Source: Mucilaginibacter endophyticus (lineage in GTDB: Bacteria > Bacteroidota > Bacteroidia > Sphingobacteriales > Sphingobacteriaceae). Taken from it: a stretch of 64,000 nt of DNA. Positions 9,801 through 16,810 of this stretch are shown here, piece by piece. The stretch is from the NCBI RefSeq assembly GCF_003351025.1, contig NZ_QPCG01000003.1:698355-762354 (forward strand), given 5' to 3'. Each line of letters begins with the position of its first letter. Positions within the stretch are counted from its first letter, which is position 1. The position numbers and the translations under genes are program-made. Under the pieces are notes generated by a model. The model was not told the origin of the DNA, made no database searches, and saw nothing but the letters and a program-made list of their open reading frames with translations.

Positions 9801-10026
9801 CTTTATCATTAGTAACTGAGCCTGTTTTAGTTTTAAGGTTACGTACAGTTACACCGGGCAGTGTTATGTTAAATTCATCCTTAACCGTACCGGTTACAGG
9901 TATTGCCTGGTGGGTTTCCTGCGCCCGTACGTTCATAACAAAGGCCATGCACACCAAAGCGATATACATAAGTTTGTTATTCTTTAAGCTTGCAAGAAAT
10001 ACTTTTAAGAGTCGATTTTTTGACAT
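6868..10026 (-). CDS. SusC/RagA family TonB-dependent outer-membrane transporter
   Basis: The 1052-residue protein has a signal peptide ending around residue 35 (VMNVRAQ). It continues with a carboxypeptidase-regulatory-like domain (VTGTVKDEFNITLPGVTVRN, about 43-115), the TonB-box/plug region (NEVAIVGYGQQKK; GLVGVQRSGLPGQNGADLWIRG) and the conserved plug stretch VLKDASATAVYGVAGANGVIIV. A large beta-barrel follows and ends in Phe (TLGVQANF), as outer-membrane proteins require. It lacks an N-terminal STN domain, so it is not expected to signal to a FecR-type anti-sigma factor. It lies in one operon with the upstream F5/8-type lipoprotein (51-bp gap) and downstream susD (20-bp gap). Confidence 0.97.
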   Translation of the reverse strand: MSKNRLLKVFLASLKNNKLMYIALVCMAFVMNVRAQETHQAIPVTGTVKDEFNITLPGVTVRNLKTKTGSVTNDKGRFSIQASRGDSIAVSFIGFRTFTFAVKDEINFNITLQAAANSLNEVAIVGYGQQKKISVVGAQSTVNLEDIKQPVANLSATLAGRISGLVGVQRSGLPGQNGADLWIRGISTFNSQNSAAPLIVIDGVQGRDIDNLDAEDISSFTVLKDASATAVYGVAGANGVIIVNTKKGGAGKPNLMFNYNEGITSFTKRPELTDGVTYMMLRNEARLASGQSKEYSNNYINSTIKNEDPYLYPNVDWMKELYGKTAYNRRANFSARGGTDNSTYYISGAYYDEQSLLKTDPSQSYDASTSFKRYNFTSNVTTNWTSTTKFDLGVQGNISNTNYPAVNLDHPYQSVQDIFSAVMQTNPVLYPKIYPGNLVPGVSNQGAQENPWDLATQRGYTNLFSNQIYTNARLTQDLKFLTPGLSISALYSFDVNNSHGISRYRNRNLYLINRADPYDDNGDINLNIIRSDGSDNLSYRRYNDGNRQFYTEASINYDHTFSKDHHITALALFNQREITQQFADDVTSSLPYRNQGLVGRTTYSYRDKYFGEVNFGYNGSENFAPSKKFGFFPSFGVGWVLSNEKFYEPIKQVFDYFKIRYSDGVVGDGGNGGRRFGYLTLVKTGDNDNGYTFGDGGASHQIGGTYITSYGTDVQWARSHKQDLGIEFYALKSALSVTVDLFHERRSGVFLQRGSLPAIVGLNSNPLGNFGIITNKGIDATVQLNPTKIGAFTLDVRGTFTYNRDKVIEDDSPIQPYAYMNTRGVNYLSTFGYVATGLFQNQQEIDSAPNQSNYFGTVRPGDIKYKDLNGDGKIDENDRTRIGNGDVPTTTYGLGFNLQYKHFYFGLFFQGVAGADRLLNGDGIIPFNNSTGPERSNLFAVAEDRWTPENPNPNAFYPRLAYGNSTNKNNSAASTWWVKDISFIRLKTADFGYNLPKGTLKSIGLKNARIYLQGFNLLYWSPFKLWDPELNTTNGTAYPNVRTATLGVQANF

Positions 10027-10077
10027 AGTTTCTTATTTGATGATTGAAAAGTATTTTGATTGATTATGGGCCGGTAC

Positions 10078-10629
10078 CTACAAAGGCACATTGGTTACCC
10101 GCCACTCGGCTAACTGGAACAATGCACTCCCACCGTTAGCTGTTATGCCAAGCTTGTAGTAAGTGTATGTTTTGGTGTTGTCAAACGCATAGTTTTTGGT
10201 TAGACCGCGGGAAGCGAAGGTTTGATTGGTTTGCGTATCCAGATCCGTCCAGGCAGCGCCATCATTGGAGCCTGAAAGTGTCCAGCTTTTGGGGTCACGT
10301 TCCGGAGCATCATTAGCCGAGGTAAGGGTATAGCTGGTGATGTGCTGCGGCTGTTTGAATTTAAGCTGGATAAAAAAAGTAGGCTTGTAAGTAAAGATCA
10401 GGAATTTAGTATCGAGCAGGCCGTCGGTTACCCTTATTGACCCTTCGGTTGCCGAAGGCCCTCCTGTATTTTCAATATTTACAGAAAGTGCGCCCTGGGC
10501 AGTTACATCTTCCGGATCGGGAGGTAATAAGGCGTAAGTACGCTGCTTTTCCTTTTTGCAACCCGAACAAAAAACAAGGGCTAAGCAAAGCATTGCCAAT
10601 GCCCGCCTGGTTAGTTTTAAAACATTCAT
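10078..10629 (-). CDS. Small lipoprotein with F5/8-type C (discoidin-like) domain
   Basis: The protein has 183 residues. MNVLKLTRRALAMLCLALVFCSGC is a lipoprotein signal with Cys24. From about residue 50 to the end it looks like a galactose-binding/F5/8 type C jelly roll: DGLLDTKFLIF, FIQLKFKQPQHITSYTLTSANDAPERDPKSWTLSGSNDG, WTDLDTQTNQTF, and a final YYKLGITANGGSALFQLAEWRV strand. Such modules bind glycans or cell-surface molecules. It is the first gene of the susC/susD operon, which is an unusual place because such surface glycan-binding lipoproteins normally follow susD. Its start faces a long control region. Confidence 0.85.
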   Translation of the reverse strand: MNVLKLTRRALAMLCLALVFCSGCKKEKQRTYALLPPDPEDVTAQGALSVNIENTGGPSATEGSIRVTDGLLDTKFLIFTYKPTFFIQLKFKQPQHITSYTLTSANDAPERDPKSWTLSGSNDGAAWTDLDTQTNQTFASRGLTKNYAFDNTKTYTYYKLGITANGGSALFQLAEWRVTNVPL

Positions 10630-11003
10630 AGATTGATTGATTGTAGGTTAGAAATTTGAAACATATATATTATTAATTAATAAGCTGTTATAAAAAATAC
10701 TTATCATAAAATAAAGACAATAAAAATCCCTATTCGCTTTTGGCAAAGTATTTTTTGGTTATTCTTTATGGTTAAAGAATAAATACTCCAGAGGAAAGAA
10801 AAGAAGGTCGGTTGCGACCTAAGCTATTGTAAAAATATGCCATGGCGATGCCTTATCAGTAATTTTTCCTGATGATAAAGGGCATAATATTACAATAGAA
10901 ATTTGCGTGAAAATTAAAACAGATACCTGTATTTCAAAATTGCTTTCATTGGGTGACGATGGTTAAGTTTAGTGATGAAAACAGTTGCTATTTTAATATG
11001 CGA

Positions 11004-11023
11004 TTGATAAAACGATTTATCAA
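11004..11023. promoter_or_regulatory. LacI-type operator candidate, site 1
   Basis: TTGATAAAACGATTTATCAA is a 20-bp palindrome with one imperfect symmetric pair and a central CG, the geometry of LacI-family operators. It shares the ATAAAACG..TTTAT core with site 2 at 11091-11104. The centres are 84 bp apart, close to eight helical turns. No lacI-like gene is visible in the window. Confidence 0.5.
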
Positions 11024-11090
11024 CTATAAAAAATGAGTGATATGCAACACATTCTTCATCAACAGTAAAACTAATAAAATAATAACACTA

Positions 11091-11104
11091 ATAAAACGTT
11101 TTAT
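11091..11104. promoter_or_regulatory. LacI-type operator candidate, site 2
   Basis: ATAAAACGTTTTAT is a perfect 14-bp palindrome with a central CG. The right flank (CA) continues the pattern of site 1. A lone half-site ATAAAACG follows at 11131-11138. Confidence 0.5.
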
Positions 11105-11335
11105 CAAATTTTTTTTAATAAATCATTTAAATAAAACGACATTAACAACCATAATCAGCGCGAACGTCCCGGCAACAAAGCTCATAGCCAACAACTTTGA
11201 ATAATAAGTAAAGGGTTCTGTGGTATCAAATTCAATTCTAAGTCCTGATTATTCATTTCGGAGAGGAATATTGAGTATTTTGCCTAACGGCCGCTATACG
11301 GTTTTAGTCGTTATAATCACCGTCGAAATAATATC

Positions 11336-12016
11336 ATGGAAAATTCAAATAGCATTTGGTACGTAACTATCATACTAAGCGCAGTAGCAGGCTTTTGCGA
11401 TACCGTTACGTTTGTTGCCGCCGGTTCTATATTTTCAGCACATGTTACAGGCAATTTTATTGTGTTCGCTTACCAGATCATAAATGGTACCAATCCACGG
11501 GCATGGATCAAATTACTGTCTTTCCCTTTTTTTGTCGCCGCGGTAATAACAGGCGGACAAATAGGGTCTGAACCGGGCAAAAGGTATAGGCTGTTATTTA
11601 TTGAAGGGGTCCTGCTCCTGGTAAGCGGAATTTTCGCCTTATTTGTAAAATTCTATTCCTTCGCCGAATGGGGCATACACCTTACAGCAATGATGACAGT
11701 ATTTGCCATGGGGCTTCAAAATGCATTTGGTAAACTTTATGCCAAAGAAACCTATGGCCCTACAACTATGATGACCGGAAATGTTACCCAGGCCTCGCTT
11801 GATCTTGGAAGCCTGTTATTCTCTTCATTTAAAAATATAGCCAGTGCTGAAAGTATAAAAAAACAAGGTATCACCATAACGGGGTTCTTAACCGGTTGTT
11901 TGATTGGCGCGCTTCTGGCAAAGAATTTTGGACTTTACGTGCTTATCGCCCCGGGATTATTATTGGTTATATGTTATTTAAGTACAGCACGGCAAGCAGG
12001 AAGTAATTTGCAATAA
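11336..12016 (+). CDS. YoaK/DUF1275 family integral membrane protein
   Basis: The 226-residue protein has about six hydrophobic segments. It opens with the family signature VAGFCDTVTFVAAGSIFSAHVTGNFIVFA, and the middle carries the MTVFAMGLQNAF and TTMMTGNVTQASLDLG stretches typical of DUF1275. The function of this family is not established; a transporter role has been suggested. It is monocistronic and faces away from the susCD operon across the long control region. The start ATG at 11336 gives a complete first family motif. Confidence 0.9.
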   Translation: MENSNSIWYVTIILSAVAGFCDTVTFVAAGSIFSAHVTGNFIVFAYQIINGTNPRAWIKLLSFPFFVAAVITGGQIGSEPGKRYRLLFIEGVLLLVSGIFALFVKFYSFAEWGIHLTAMMTVFAMGLQNAFGKLYAKETYGPTTMMTGNVTQASLDLGSLLFSSFKNIASAESIKKQGITITGFLTGCLIGALLAKNFGLYVLIAPGLLLVICYLSTARQAGSNLQ

Positions 12017-12189
12017 ATTACTTCGTTTGATCTTTCATTAATGAACCCCATTGGCGTCATCTGTGAAAGAAATGAAATATGTACAGTGCGTGTACTCCGG
12101 CAATCAAAACGCAAAACATTACTGGTAACGACACTGTTACAACTAAAGCAAGCCCTAACAGTTAAATTTGAGTACAGCCTTCATCAATT

Positions 12190-13077
12190 ATGACCCAAAT
12201 CAATAAAGAAGACATCAAACAGGAAGTGTTTGACCTGTATGATGATTACGCGCATAACCGCCTTGACAGGCGTGCCTTTATGCAAAAACTATCTATTTAT
12301 GCGGTAGGTGGCTTAACAGTGCCCTCGCTCATGAGTTTCCTGATGCCCGATTATCAAACAACTGCGCAGGTTAAACCGGACGATCCCCGCTTAAAGTCAG
12401 GCTATATCAATTATCCTTCGCCTAAAGGAGGCGGAACCATTAAAGGATTATTATCCGAGCCTGCCGATGCAAAGCAAAAACTTGGGGGTATTATAGTAGT
12501 TCACGAAAACCGGGGGCTTAACCCTTATATTGAAGATACAGCGCGAATAGCTGCCCTTGCAGGGTTTATCACCCTTGCGCCCGACGCGCTTTCGCCCCTT
12601 GGTGGCTACCCCGGTAATGACGACGAAGGCCGTACCATGCAGGCCAAACGGGATAAAGGCCAAATGGAAGAAGATTTTATAGCCGCGTACGAATATCTTA
12701 AAAACCATAAGGACTGTAACGGCAAGGTAGGCGTTGTAGGCTTTTGCTATGGCGGAGGCATTGCCAATATGATGGCCGTTCGCATCCCCGATCTGGCAGC
12801 AGCTGTTCCGTTTTACGGAAGCCAGCCCGCCGCTGAAGATGTTCCTAAAATTAAAGCGCCGTTGTTATTGCATTACGCGGCGCTGGATACCCGCATCACC
12901 GAAGGCTGGCCTGCATATGAAAAAGCGTTAAAAGAAAACGGCAAAAAATACCAGGCTTTTATTTATGAAAATGCCAATCACGGTTTTCATAATAACACTA
13001 CTCCCCGCTATGACAAAGCTGCGGCAGAGTTAGCCTGGAAACGTACCATCGATTTTTTTAAAGAAAATTTAAGCTAA
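12190..13077 (+). CDS. Dienelactone hydrolase family protein with Tat-like leader
   Basis: The 295-residue alpha/beta hydrolase has the family's Cys nucleophile in GFCYGGG (Cys186), Asp233 in ALDTRI, His264 in NHGFHN and the active-site Glu106 in VHENRGL. Dienelactone hydrolases cleave lactones in aromatic catabolism, but distant homologues act on varied esters, so the substrate is unknown. Residues 1-60 are an extra N-terminal part with RRAFMQKL (28-34 region) and a hydrophobic stretch YAVGGLTVPSLMSFLM, suggesting twin-arginine export or membrane association. It is monocistronic and ends in a strong bidirectional terminator. Confidence 0.9.
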   Translation: MTQINKEDIKQEVFDLYDDYAHNRLDRRAFMQKLSIYAVGGLTVPSLMSFLMPDYQTTAQVKPDDPRLKSGYINYPSPKGGGTIKGLLSEPADAKQKLGGIIVVHENRGLNPYIEDTARIAALAGFITLAPDALSPLGGYPGNDDEGRTMQAKRDKGQMEEDFIAAYEYLKNHKDCNGKVGVVGFCYGGGIANMMAVRIPDLAAAVPFYGSQPAAEDVPKIKAPLLLHYAALDTRITEGWPAYEKALKENGKKYQAFIYENANHGFHNNTTPRYDKAAAELAWKRTIDFFKENLS

Positions 13078-13080
13078 TAA

Positions 13081-13104
13081 AAATGGCCGGATATCCGGCC
13101 ATTT
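13081..13104. terminator. Bidirectional intrinsic terminator
   Basis: This is a perfect 24-bp palindrome centred on GGCCGGATATCCGGCC, with T-runs on both sides. It lies between the convergent hydrolase (ends 13077) and DUF4342 gene (ends 13132) and can serve both. Confidence 0.9.
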
Positions 13105-13131
13105 TTATTGTTCGATAAAATGAAAGATTCC

Positions 13132-13401
13132 CTATTCTTTTGGGGCTTCTTCTTCTTTGTCTTCCTCTTCCCGTTCAACGGTTATAGTACATTCTGTAAC
13201 CAATGCGGCCAGGGTACCCACGGCGGCAAATACAGGTGCCAGTATCATCCCAAAAAGGCCTACACTAAGCGGAAAGGTCATTAACTCTTTACCTTCTTTA
13301 TTCGAAATGGTAATCCTGCTGGCTTTACCTTCGGCAATTATTTCTTTTATCTTTCCCAATAACGCCTCGCCGTTAATTGAGAATGTTTCTTTTGTGCTCA
13401 T
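13132..13401 (-). CDS. DUF4342 family small protein
   Basis: The 89-residue protein has the DUF4342 layout: an N-terminal charged helix/strand part (INGEALLGKIKEIIAEGKASRITISNKEGKELMTFPL), a hydrophobic turn SVGLFGMILAPVFAAVGTLAALVTECTITVE, and an acidic tail rich in Glu/Lys. The family has no known function; the hydrophobic part suggests membrane contact. It is monocistronic. The acidic tail (EEEDKEEEAPKE) is low complexity. Confidence 0.85.
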   Translation of the reverse strand: MSTKETFSINGEALLGKIKEIIAEGKASRITISNKEGKELMTFPLSVGLFGMILAPVFAAVGTLAALVTECTITVEREEEDKEEEAPKE

Positions 13402-13483
13402 GTTTTTGATAAGTTTATAATTTAGATGAGCATATTATTACGTTGTTACAGGTTTTGCCAAATATGACAATACAGGCAAGCCT

Positions 13484-14602
13484 TTAGATGCTTACTTCAA
13501 CCTTTTTTCCGGTTTTAACTGCCTGGTAAATAGCATCAATAAGTTTAAGGTCTTTTACAGCTTCTTCTCCATCCACAGGCACTACAGGCTTTTTATTGTT
13601 AAATATGATCTCGGCCATCTCATCCATTTGAACCGTTTGATGGGTTGTTACCGGCTGATTAAGCTCGCCTAAATGAGTACGCCCTCTGATAGGCCCATAA
13701 CCTGTAGATGGCTGCATCTCGGCGAAGCCTTTATCGCCATCCAGGAAAAAGCGGTCGAGGTTGTTCATGTTATAGGTAGATAGACAGGAAGCCACCGCTC
13801 CGCTCGGGAAACCAAACTGGAACTGGATGGTTTCGTCAACCCCTTCCTTAAATTTCACAGGATCTGTCTTGGTTTCCTGCGCGGTAACCCATATAGGTTC
13901 TTCGCCTATCATATAACGCGAGCCATTGATGGCATAAATACCAATATCCATCATGGATCCTCCTCCGGCCAATTGTTTATTTAACCGCCACTGGGTAGGA
14001 TCGCCGATGGTGAAACCGCATTGCCCCTGAAAAAACCTTATCTTTCCAAACTCGCCACTTTGCCTCATCCTGATCACCTCCAGCGTTTTAGGTTCAAAAT
14101 GCATGCGGTAACCAACCAGCAGTTTTACGTTGGCTTTTTTGCAGGCATCAACCATTTCCTGTCCTTCTTTTGCATTAACAGCCATCGGCTTTTCACATAT
14201 TGCATGTTTGCCGGCAGCAGCTACCCGTAATACAAAATCACGGTGCAGGCCATTAGGCGTAATTACATACACGGCATCGATATCAGGGTTATTTTTGATA
14301 TTATCGAAATTCTGATAGTTGTAGCAGTTTTTTTCGGGAATACCGTACTTAGCCTGCCATGTTTTTATTTTTGAGGGCGTGCCGCTAATCAGGCCTACGA
14401 ATTTAGCTTTGGTACATGACCGCATGGCTTCGGCAACCATACCACCGTATCCTCCAAGCCCTAAAATAGCTACACGTAACATTGGGCCATCATAAGCCGG
14501 TTCAATAGTTTTTGTTTCAGCAGCCCAATTTGATAAGGGTGCAAGCTGAAGGGCCAGGGCCGACAAACCCAATTTCTGTAAAAAATCACGACGAGAATTC
14601 AT
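13484..14602 (-). CDS. Gfo/Idh/MocA family oxidoreductase, Tat-type signal
   Basis: The 372-residue NAD(P)-dependent dehydrogenase acts on sugars or inositols. SRRDFLQKLGLSALALQLAPL at the N-terminus is a twin-arginine signal, so it probably folds with its cofactor in the cytoplasm and acts in the periplasm, like glucose-fructose oxidoreductase. The Rossmann motif ILGLGGYGG is at 47-54 and the catalytic EKP motif (HAICEKPMAVN) at 137-139. The C-terminal half holds the family's beta-sheet domain (GGGSMMDIGIYAINGSRYM). The substrate cannot be assigned. It is monocistronic, with 130 bp to the next minus-strand gene. Confidence 0.92.
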   Translation of the reverse strand: MNSRRDFLQKLGLSALALQLAPLSNWAAETKTIEPAYDGPMLRVAILGLGGYGGMVAEAMRSCTKAKFVGLISGTPSKIKTWQAKYGIPEKNCYNYQNFDNIKNNPDIDAVYVITPNGLHRDFVLRVAAAGKHAICEKPMAVNAKEGQEMVDACKKANVKLLVGYRMHFEPKTLEVIRMRQSGEFGKIRFFQGQCGFTIGDPTQWRLNKQLAGGGSMMDIGIYAINGSRYMIGEEPIWVTAQETKTDPVKFKEGVDETIQFQFGFPSGAVASCLSTYNMNNLDRFFLDGDKGFAEMQPSTGYGPIRGRTHLGELNQPVTTHQTVQMDEMAEIIFNNKKPVVPVDGEEAVKDLKLIDAIYQAVKTGKKVEVSI

Positions 14603-14731
14603 AGGTATGTTTTTTGGTTTACGACAAATTACATAATTCCAAAAAACAAACCTACAAGTAATCTGATTTTTACTAAGATGTGCTATAATCCTATCATACT
14701 GAATTATAATCTGTAAGCGTATTTACAAACA

Positions 14732-15979
14732 TCAATGACGGCCAGATGTAGCAGCATCAAACACACGGCAAAAATTGCCGCCCCCTATTTTACCGATCTC
14801 ATCTGCCGTAAAACCTGTTTTTAACATAGCGTCAACCACAGTATAATAAAAGCCTGCTTTTTGATCCGGCCAGGCTTCGTTGGTACGCTCGCCTACCCTC
14901 CCTTTATTTTGACCGCCTCCCGGGCCTTTGCGACCATCATCGCCGGGCCGTTTATCATGACGATCATCCGGAGCGCCACCGGGCGGCGGACCAGGATTAT
15001 TTGGCCGCGGGCCAAATCCGCCCGCACTTCTGTAAGATGGGGTTAACTTAGTATCGGTACCAATGCAAACGTGGTCAACGCCGATAACATCAACCAAAGC
15101 ACGAATATTTTGAGCATACTCCAGGGGGCTATCAGCTAAATGTGTCCATACGCCAATTACGCCCCCGGCATCTGCAATAATTTTAGCCTGCTCCTTACTG
15201 ATCAGTCTCGGGCGCATCATCTGAGCCATATTGGGATTGCCGCCAAGCTGTGTATCCAAACCGGTATGCGAAACAATAACCGGACTTGCGGCCAGCTTAA
15301 GCGCGGCAGCGATGGTTTCGCCATTAGCATGCGCCAGATCAATCAAAATACCCAACCGATTACATTCCCTTATAATATCCGCACCAAATTGAGTTAGCCC
15401 ACCCCAGCGTGGGGCATTGGTGTAAACATCGCCCAATGGCACCGATGCGTCATTATCATGAAGTAAGCCGAGATGCCTCAATCCTCTGTCATAGGCTATA
15501 CCAAGCCTGTCTAACTTTCCTTCCAGGAAGTGACCGCCCTCTATCGATTGAATAACTGTAGGCTGATGCTGCTCGTGGGCTTTACGAAGATCGGCCAGAT
15601 TTAATGCCCGTTTTATCCCGTTATTTTTCAGCTGCTGATCCATGGCAGCAAGCCCATTCAAAAACCGCTCATAGGCTTCACCCGCGTTAGTCAGCTTTTG
15701 ATAATCAAGCGCGAAGGTCATACAGATTGCAGATAGTCCCGACTTCTTCATCTCGCCGGCGAGATCAATATCAGGGCCGGGCACTTCGGCAGTAACAAGG
15801 GGAATATCGATATGATTATGCGTATCGATGCCTATTGTAGCGGCTACAATTGCCGCCACCCTTGGATCTATCTCATCAATGGCCCAGATTGCTAACGGGT
15901 TTAACATTATTGCGGCGCCTGTTCCGGCGAGAGCGGTAATGAAGCTTCGGCGTGACCATGAAGACTGAGGTTTTATCAT
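14732..15979 (-). CDS. Membrane dipeptidase (peptidase M19) with low-complexity insertion
   Basis: The 415-residue renal-dipeptidase-type amidohydrolase has SRRSFITALAGTGAAIMLNP at the N-terminus, a Tat-type signal. Metal-site motifs are IDTHNHID (His54, His56), SIEGGH (Glu148), LIDLAHAN (His217) and VIVSHTG (His239). The barrel continues with GVWTHLADSP and VDHVCIGTDT. Residues about 319-366 form an unusual Gly/Pro/Asp/Arg-rich insertion between the GTDT motif and the final helices. M19 enzymes hydrolyse dipeptides and beta-lactams, and some family members act on other amides. The active-site HxH is a variant of the usual HxD. It is monocistronic. Confidence 0.88.
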   Translation of the reverse strand: MIKPQSSWSRRSFITALAGTGAAIMLNPLAIWAIDEIDPRVAAIVAATIGIDTHNHIDIPLVTAEVPGPDIDLAGEMKKSGLSAICMTFALDYQKLTNAGEAYERFLNGLAAMDQQLKNNGIKRALNLADLRKAHEQHQPTVIQSIEGGHFLEGKLDRLGIAYDRGLRHLGLLHDNDASVPLGDVYTNAPRWGGLTQFGADIIRECNRLGILIDLAHANGETIAAALKLAASPVIVSHTGLDTQLGGNPNMAQMMRPRLISKEQAKIIADAGGVIGVWTHLADSPLEYAQNIRALVDVIGVDHVCIGTDTKLTPSYRSAGGFGPRPNNPGPPPGGAPDDRHDKRPGDDGRKGPGGGQNKGRVGERTNEAWPDQKAGFYYTVVDAMLKTGFTADEIGKIGGGNFCRVFDAATSGRH

Positions 15980-16122
15980 GATATTAATGTTTACTATAAG
16001 TTGAATTATTCAAATATAACCTACCAATCATATGCCCGCCGGAACAATCGGCGTTCGGCTGCTTTTCACCGACCAAGCCTGTAGATTGCCTGATGTAAAA
16101 CAGAAACCCAGCGCGTTATTAC

Positions 16123-16154
16123 AAAAAAAGAGGCTACCCTTTTTGGATAGCCTC
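16123..16154 (-). terminator. Intrinsic terminator of the doxX-like gene
   Basis: On the minus strand the stem GAGGCTA(T)CC / GG(G)TAGCCTC is followed by seven T residues. It lies about 47 bp past the stop at 16201. Confidence 0.85.
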
Positions 16155-16200
16155 CTGATAAATATTGATAGCCTGATGTTACAAATAGCTTAATACCCGC

Positions 16201-16596
16201 TTATGCAATGGCTGGTTTTACATATGTTGCGTGATACAGTTTACGGAACATAATGTATGTTACTGATACCATTATGAATGCTACGATGGCATCCGCAGTA
16301 GCAGCGAAATTAAGAACAGCAAGTTTAGATAAAAAGGCAAAGATGATATCGAAAAAGATGCCTGCAAATACCCATTCTTTTAACCTAAGGAACTTGTTTG
16401 GTGTTAAAAGTACTGCTACGCCTGTAAGTTTAGCAACACCAAGGATATAAATAAAGTGTGGAGGGTAACCCAATTTTAAGGTAATGTCCCATACAAATTG
16501 ATTTTTGGTAAGTTCGCCAAAACCGCTTGCTGCAAACCATAATGAAGTTAATGCTGCTCCTATCCAATAGATTGTTTTTACTTTTTTAGTTGTCAT
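16201..16596 (-). CDS. DoxX-like family membrane protein
   Basis: The 131-residue protein has four hydrophobic helices (IYWIGAALTSLWFAASGFGEL; FIYILGVAKLTGVAVLL; EWVFAGIFFDIIFAFLS; DAIVAFIMVSVTYIMF). Helix spacing and the LGVAKLTGVAVLL segment match DoxX-like proteins, whose role is poorly defined (membrane redox or detoxification). The ATG at 16596 (MTTKKVK) is preferred over one 54 bp upstream, because the extra residues are polar and not family-like. It is monocistronic. Confidence 0.85.
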   Translation of the reverse strand: MTTKKVKTIYWIGAALTSLWFAASGFGELTKNQFVWDITLKLGYPPHFIYILGVAKLTGVAVLLTPNKFLRLKEWVFAGIFFDIIFAFLSKLAVLNFAATADAIVAFIMVSVTYIMFRKLYHATYVKPAIA

Positions 16597-16810
16597 GATA
16601 TTTAGTGTTTGATTTGTTTGATGACTCAAAATTGCGTCAAAAACAGCCAAAACCTAAGTGCTTTCGGTACGAGGCGGACAAACTAAACCGCAGGCCGGAC
16701 AATCCTGAACCTGAGTATATTAATTGATAATACCTGGCAGCAAAAAAAAGCCTCACAGGTTTCCCGATAAGACTTTAGAAATTGTATGATTATAACTGAA
16801 ATAACCTCGC

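Larger units (their letters stand above)
10630..11335. other. Long divergent control region (about 700 bp)
   Basis: No gene is supported here. It separates the minus-strand susCD operon from the plus-strand DUF1275 gene and is very AT-rich. It contains two LacI-like palindromes (annotated separately), a half-site ATAAAACG at 11131-11138 and a short hairpin at 10805-10820 (AGGTCG / CGACCT). A sequence TACTTTG on the minus strand at 10744-10750 is near the Bacteroidota -7 consensus but has a one-base spacing defect. No convincing -33 element is visible. Confidence 0.6.

Noticed and set aside
10805..10820. Short hairpin AGGTCG-GTTG-CGACCT in the long control region
   Set aside because: The stem is only six pairs, there is no T-tract and no partner site, so no function can be supported.
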